From an uncultured Alphaproteobacteria bacterium (GTDB taxonomy: Bacteria > Pseudomonadota > Alphaproteobacteria > RF32 > CAG-239): a stretch of 33,687 bases of DNA. Positions 33,074 through 33,687 of the stretch are shown here, one piece after another. Location: positions 1 through 33,687 of the forward strand of contig CAKQRZ010000016.1 in the NCBI GenBank assembly GCA_934271715.1. Direction: 5' to 3'. The notes under the pieces were generated by a model, which made no database searches, was not told the origin of the DNA, and saw nothing but the letters and a program-made list of their open reading frames with translations. Each line of letters opens with the position of its first letter. The stretch's first letter is position 1. The translations under genes and the position numbers were made by a program.

Positions 33074-33113
33074 AAGGCAGGGATTTTAGTGTCCCTGCCT
33101 TTGGATGATTTAG
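33074..33113 (-). repeat. 40-bp hairpin direct repeat, right copy, acting as terminator
   Basis: It matches 32065-32104 in the same orientation. Read on the minus strand it follows the Cys-rich gene closely and has a stem AAAGGCAGGGA/TCCCTGCCTTT ending in TTTTAT, so it is a good terminator for that gene. Confidence 0.8.
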
Positions 33114-33125
33114 AATATATTCACT

Positions 33126-33687
33126 TTATTCTTTGTCTTTACATTCTCCCCATTCCTTATCATTTTCATCGTGACATTTTGCCACAAAGGTTTTTCCTTT
33201 GTCTGCGCAGGATTTAGCATCATCTTCGTAGTTGCATTCAGTCAAACAGCGTTCTGCATACGTTTCTCCTCCACATTGTTTTGTTGTACCATTTGGGTGC
33301 AAACCTGATGCGCACATTTTTAATCCATATGCCTCACCTTTATTTCCATTGCAATCTACACCATTGCAAATAGCGTAACTATATACTTGTGTTAAATCTA
33401 CTTTTTTGCATTTATCACCAAGATAATAATGTCCTCTAGTTTCTGTTTCTTTTTTATTCGTGGTTGCATAACAGTATCCCCATTCACTCATGCTTGAGTA
33501 CCATTTAGAATCTGAATTTGTATTGCATGTTTCTCTGCACGCTGAGAAATATTTATACCCTCCGCATTCTTTAGTTGTGGCACCTTCCGCACCTTCATCA
33601 TTTGGACATGTTTTTAATCCATATGCCTCACCTTTATTTCCATTGCAATCTACACCATTGCAAATAGCGTAACTATATACTTGTGTT
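33126..33687 (-). CDS. Cysteine-rich repeat protein, 3' part only
   Basis: The frame is open from the window edge to a stop at 33126, about 186 residues; the start lies outside. An internal Met at 33491 is not a likely start, because the frame continues with conserved repeats. Two repeat units about 98 residues apart share 'TQVYSYAICNGVDCNGNKGE' followed by 'AYGLK', then variable sequence, 'TTK-CGG' and 'C...CN'. Cysteines occur regularly and are probably paired in disulfides, which fits an exported or surface protein. Low GC and near-identical repeats suggest recent internal duplication. Function unknown. The terminator is the hairpin repeat at 33074-33113. Confidence 0.65.
   Translation of the reverse strand, partial: TQVYSYAICNGVDCNGNKGEAYGLKTCPNDEGAEGATTKECGGYKYFSACRETCNTNSDSKWYSSMSEWGYCYATTNKKETETRGHYYLGDKCKKVDLTQVYSYAICNGVDCNGNKGEAYGLKMCASGLHPNGTTKQCGGETYAERCLTECNYEDDAKSCADKGKTFVAKCHDENDKEWGECKDKE
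33317..33393 (-). repeat. 77-bp intragenic direct repeat, copy 1
   Basis: Identical at every base to 33611-33687; the spacing of 294 bp equals 98 codons, so the frame is kept. It encodes the TQVYSYAICNGVDCNG region. Confidence 0.9.
33611..33687 (-). repeat. 77-bp intragenic direct repeat, copy 2 (cut by window end)
   Basis: The second copy of the repeat in the Cys-rich gene. The match continues to the last base of the window, so the full unit may be longer. Confidence 0.9.

Noticed and set aside
33317..33687. CRISPR array
   Set aside because: There are only two 77-bp copies, 294 bp apart, and both are protein coding.

Overview
The window is 33.7 kb of chromosome from a Gram-negative, rod-shaped bacterium, most likely a host-associated alphaproteobacterium. 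Three gene orders support this: leuS-lptE-holA, mreBCD-mrdA-rodA, and rimP-nusA-ylxR-infB-rbfA, together with an AapJ-type binding protein. The moderate-to-low GC, the many dispersed palindromic repeats and the 'GRSMIEMLG' pilin-like proteins resemble uncultured gut Alphaproteobacteria. That placement is inference; no rRNA is present to fix it.

Layout. 1-2.8 kb: a pilin-like gene, tRNA-Trp(CCA), an amino-acid-binding protein and an MlaC-like lipid carrier. 2.8-5.6 kb: gltX and cysS behind a near-consensus promoter, closed by a two-way terminator. 5.6-6.8 kb: a second pilin-like gene on the minus strand. Its 5' part is built from palindromic repeats and starts in a (CT)8 tract that is out of frame at present. 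6.9-11.3 kb: a small Cys-motif protein, ddl, a DUF3108 protein, a U32 protein (TrhP-like) and miaA. 11.3-16.8 kb: the complete cell-elongation operon mreB-mreC-mreD-mrdA-rodA. 16.8-21.1 kb: three minus-strand genes of unknown function, each with its own good ribosome-binding site. 21.3-25.4 kb: leuS-lptE-holA with overlapping joints. 25.4-25.8 kb: a repeat patch with a filled and an empty insertion site of a small palindromic element. 25.8-26.2 kb: a small membrane protein. 26.3-32.0 kb: the rimP-nusA-ylxR-infB-rbfA transcription/translation operon with a leader hairpin. 32.0-33.7 kb: an AT-rich accessory patch holding an HI1419/HI1420-type toxin-antitoxin pair between two 40-bp direct repeats, then the 3' end of a cysteine-rich repeat protein that runs off the window.

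How it fits together. Most genes are housekeeping: aminoacyl-tRNA synthesis (gltX, cysS, leuS), tRNA modification (miaA, trhP-like), peptidoglycan and rod shape (ddl, mre/mrd/rod), outer-membrane assembly (lptE, mlaC-like), replication (holA), and translation initiation with ribosome maturation (rimP, infB, rbfA). The unusual material lies between these blocks.

The strongest lead is an 87-88 bp palindromic element. It has 11-bp inverted ends and an apparent 4-bp target duplication next to holA. A relative sits inside the coding frame of the second pilin-like gene and encodes about 29 residues there, much as Rickettsia palindromic elements do. The same pilin-like gene carries a dinucleotide tract placed where slippage would switch it on or off.
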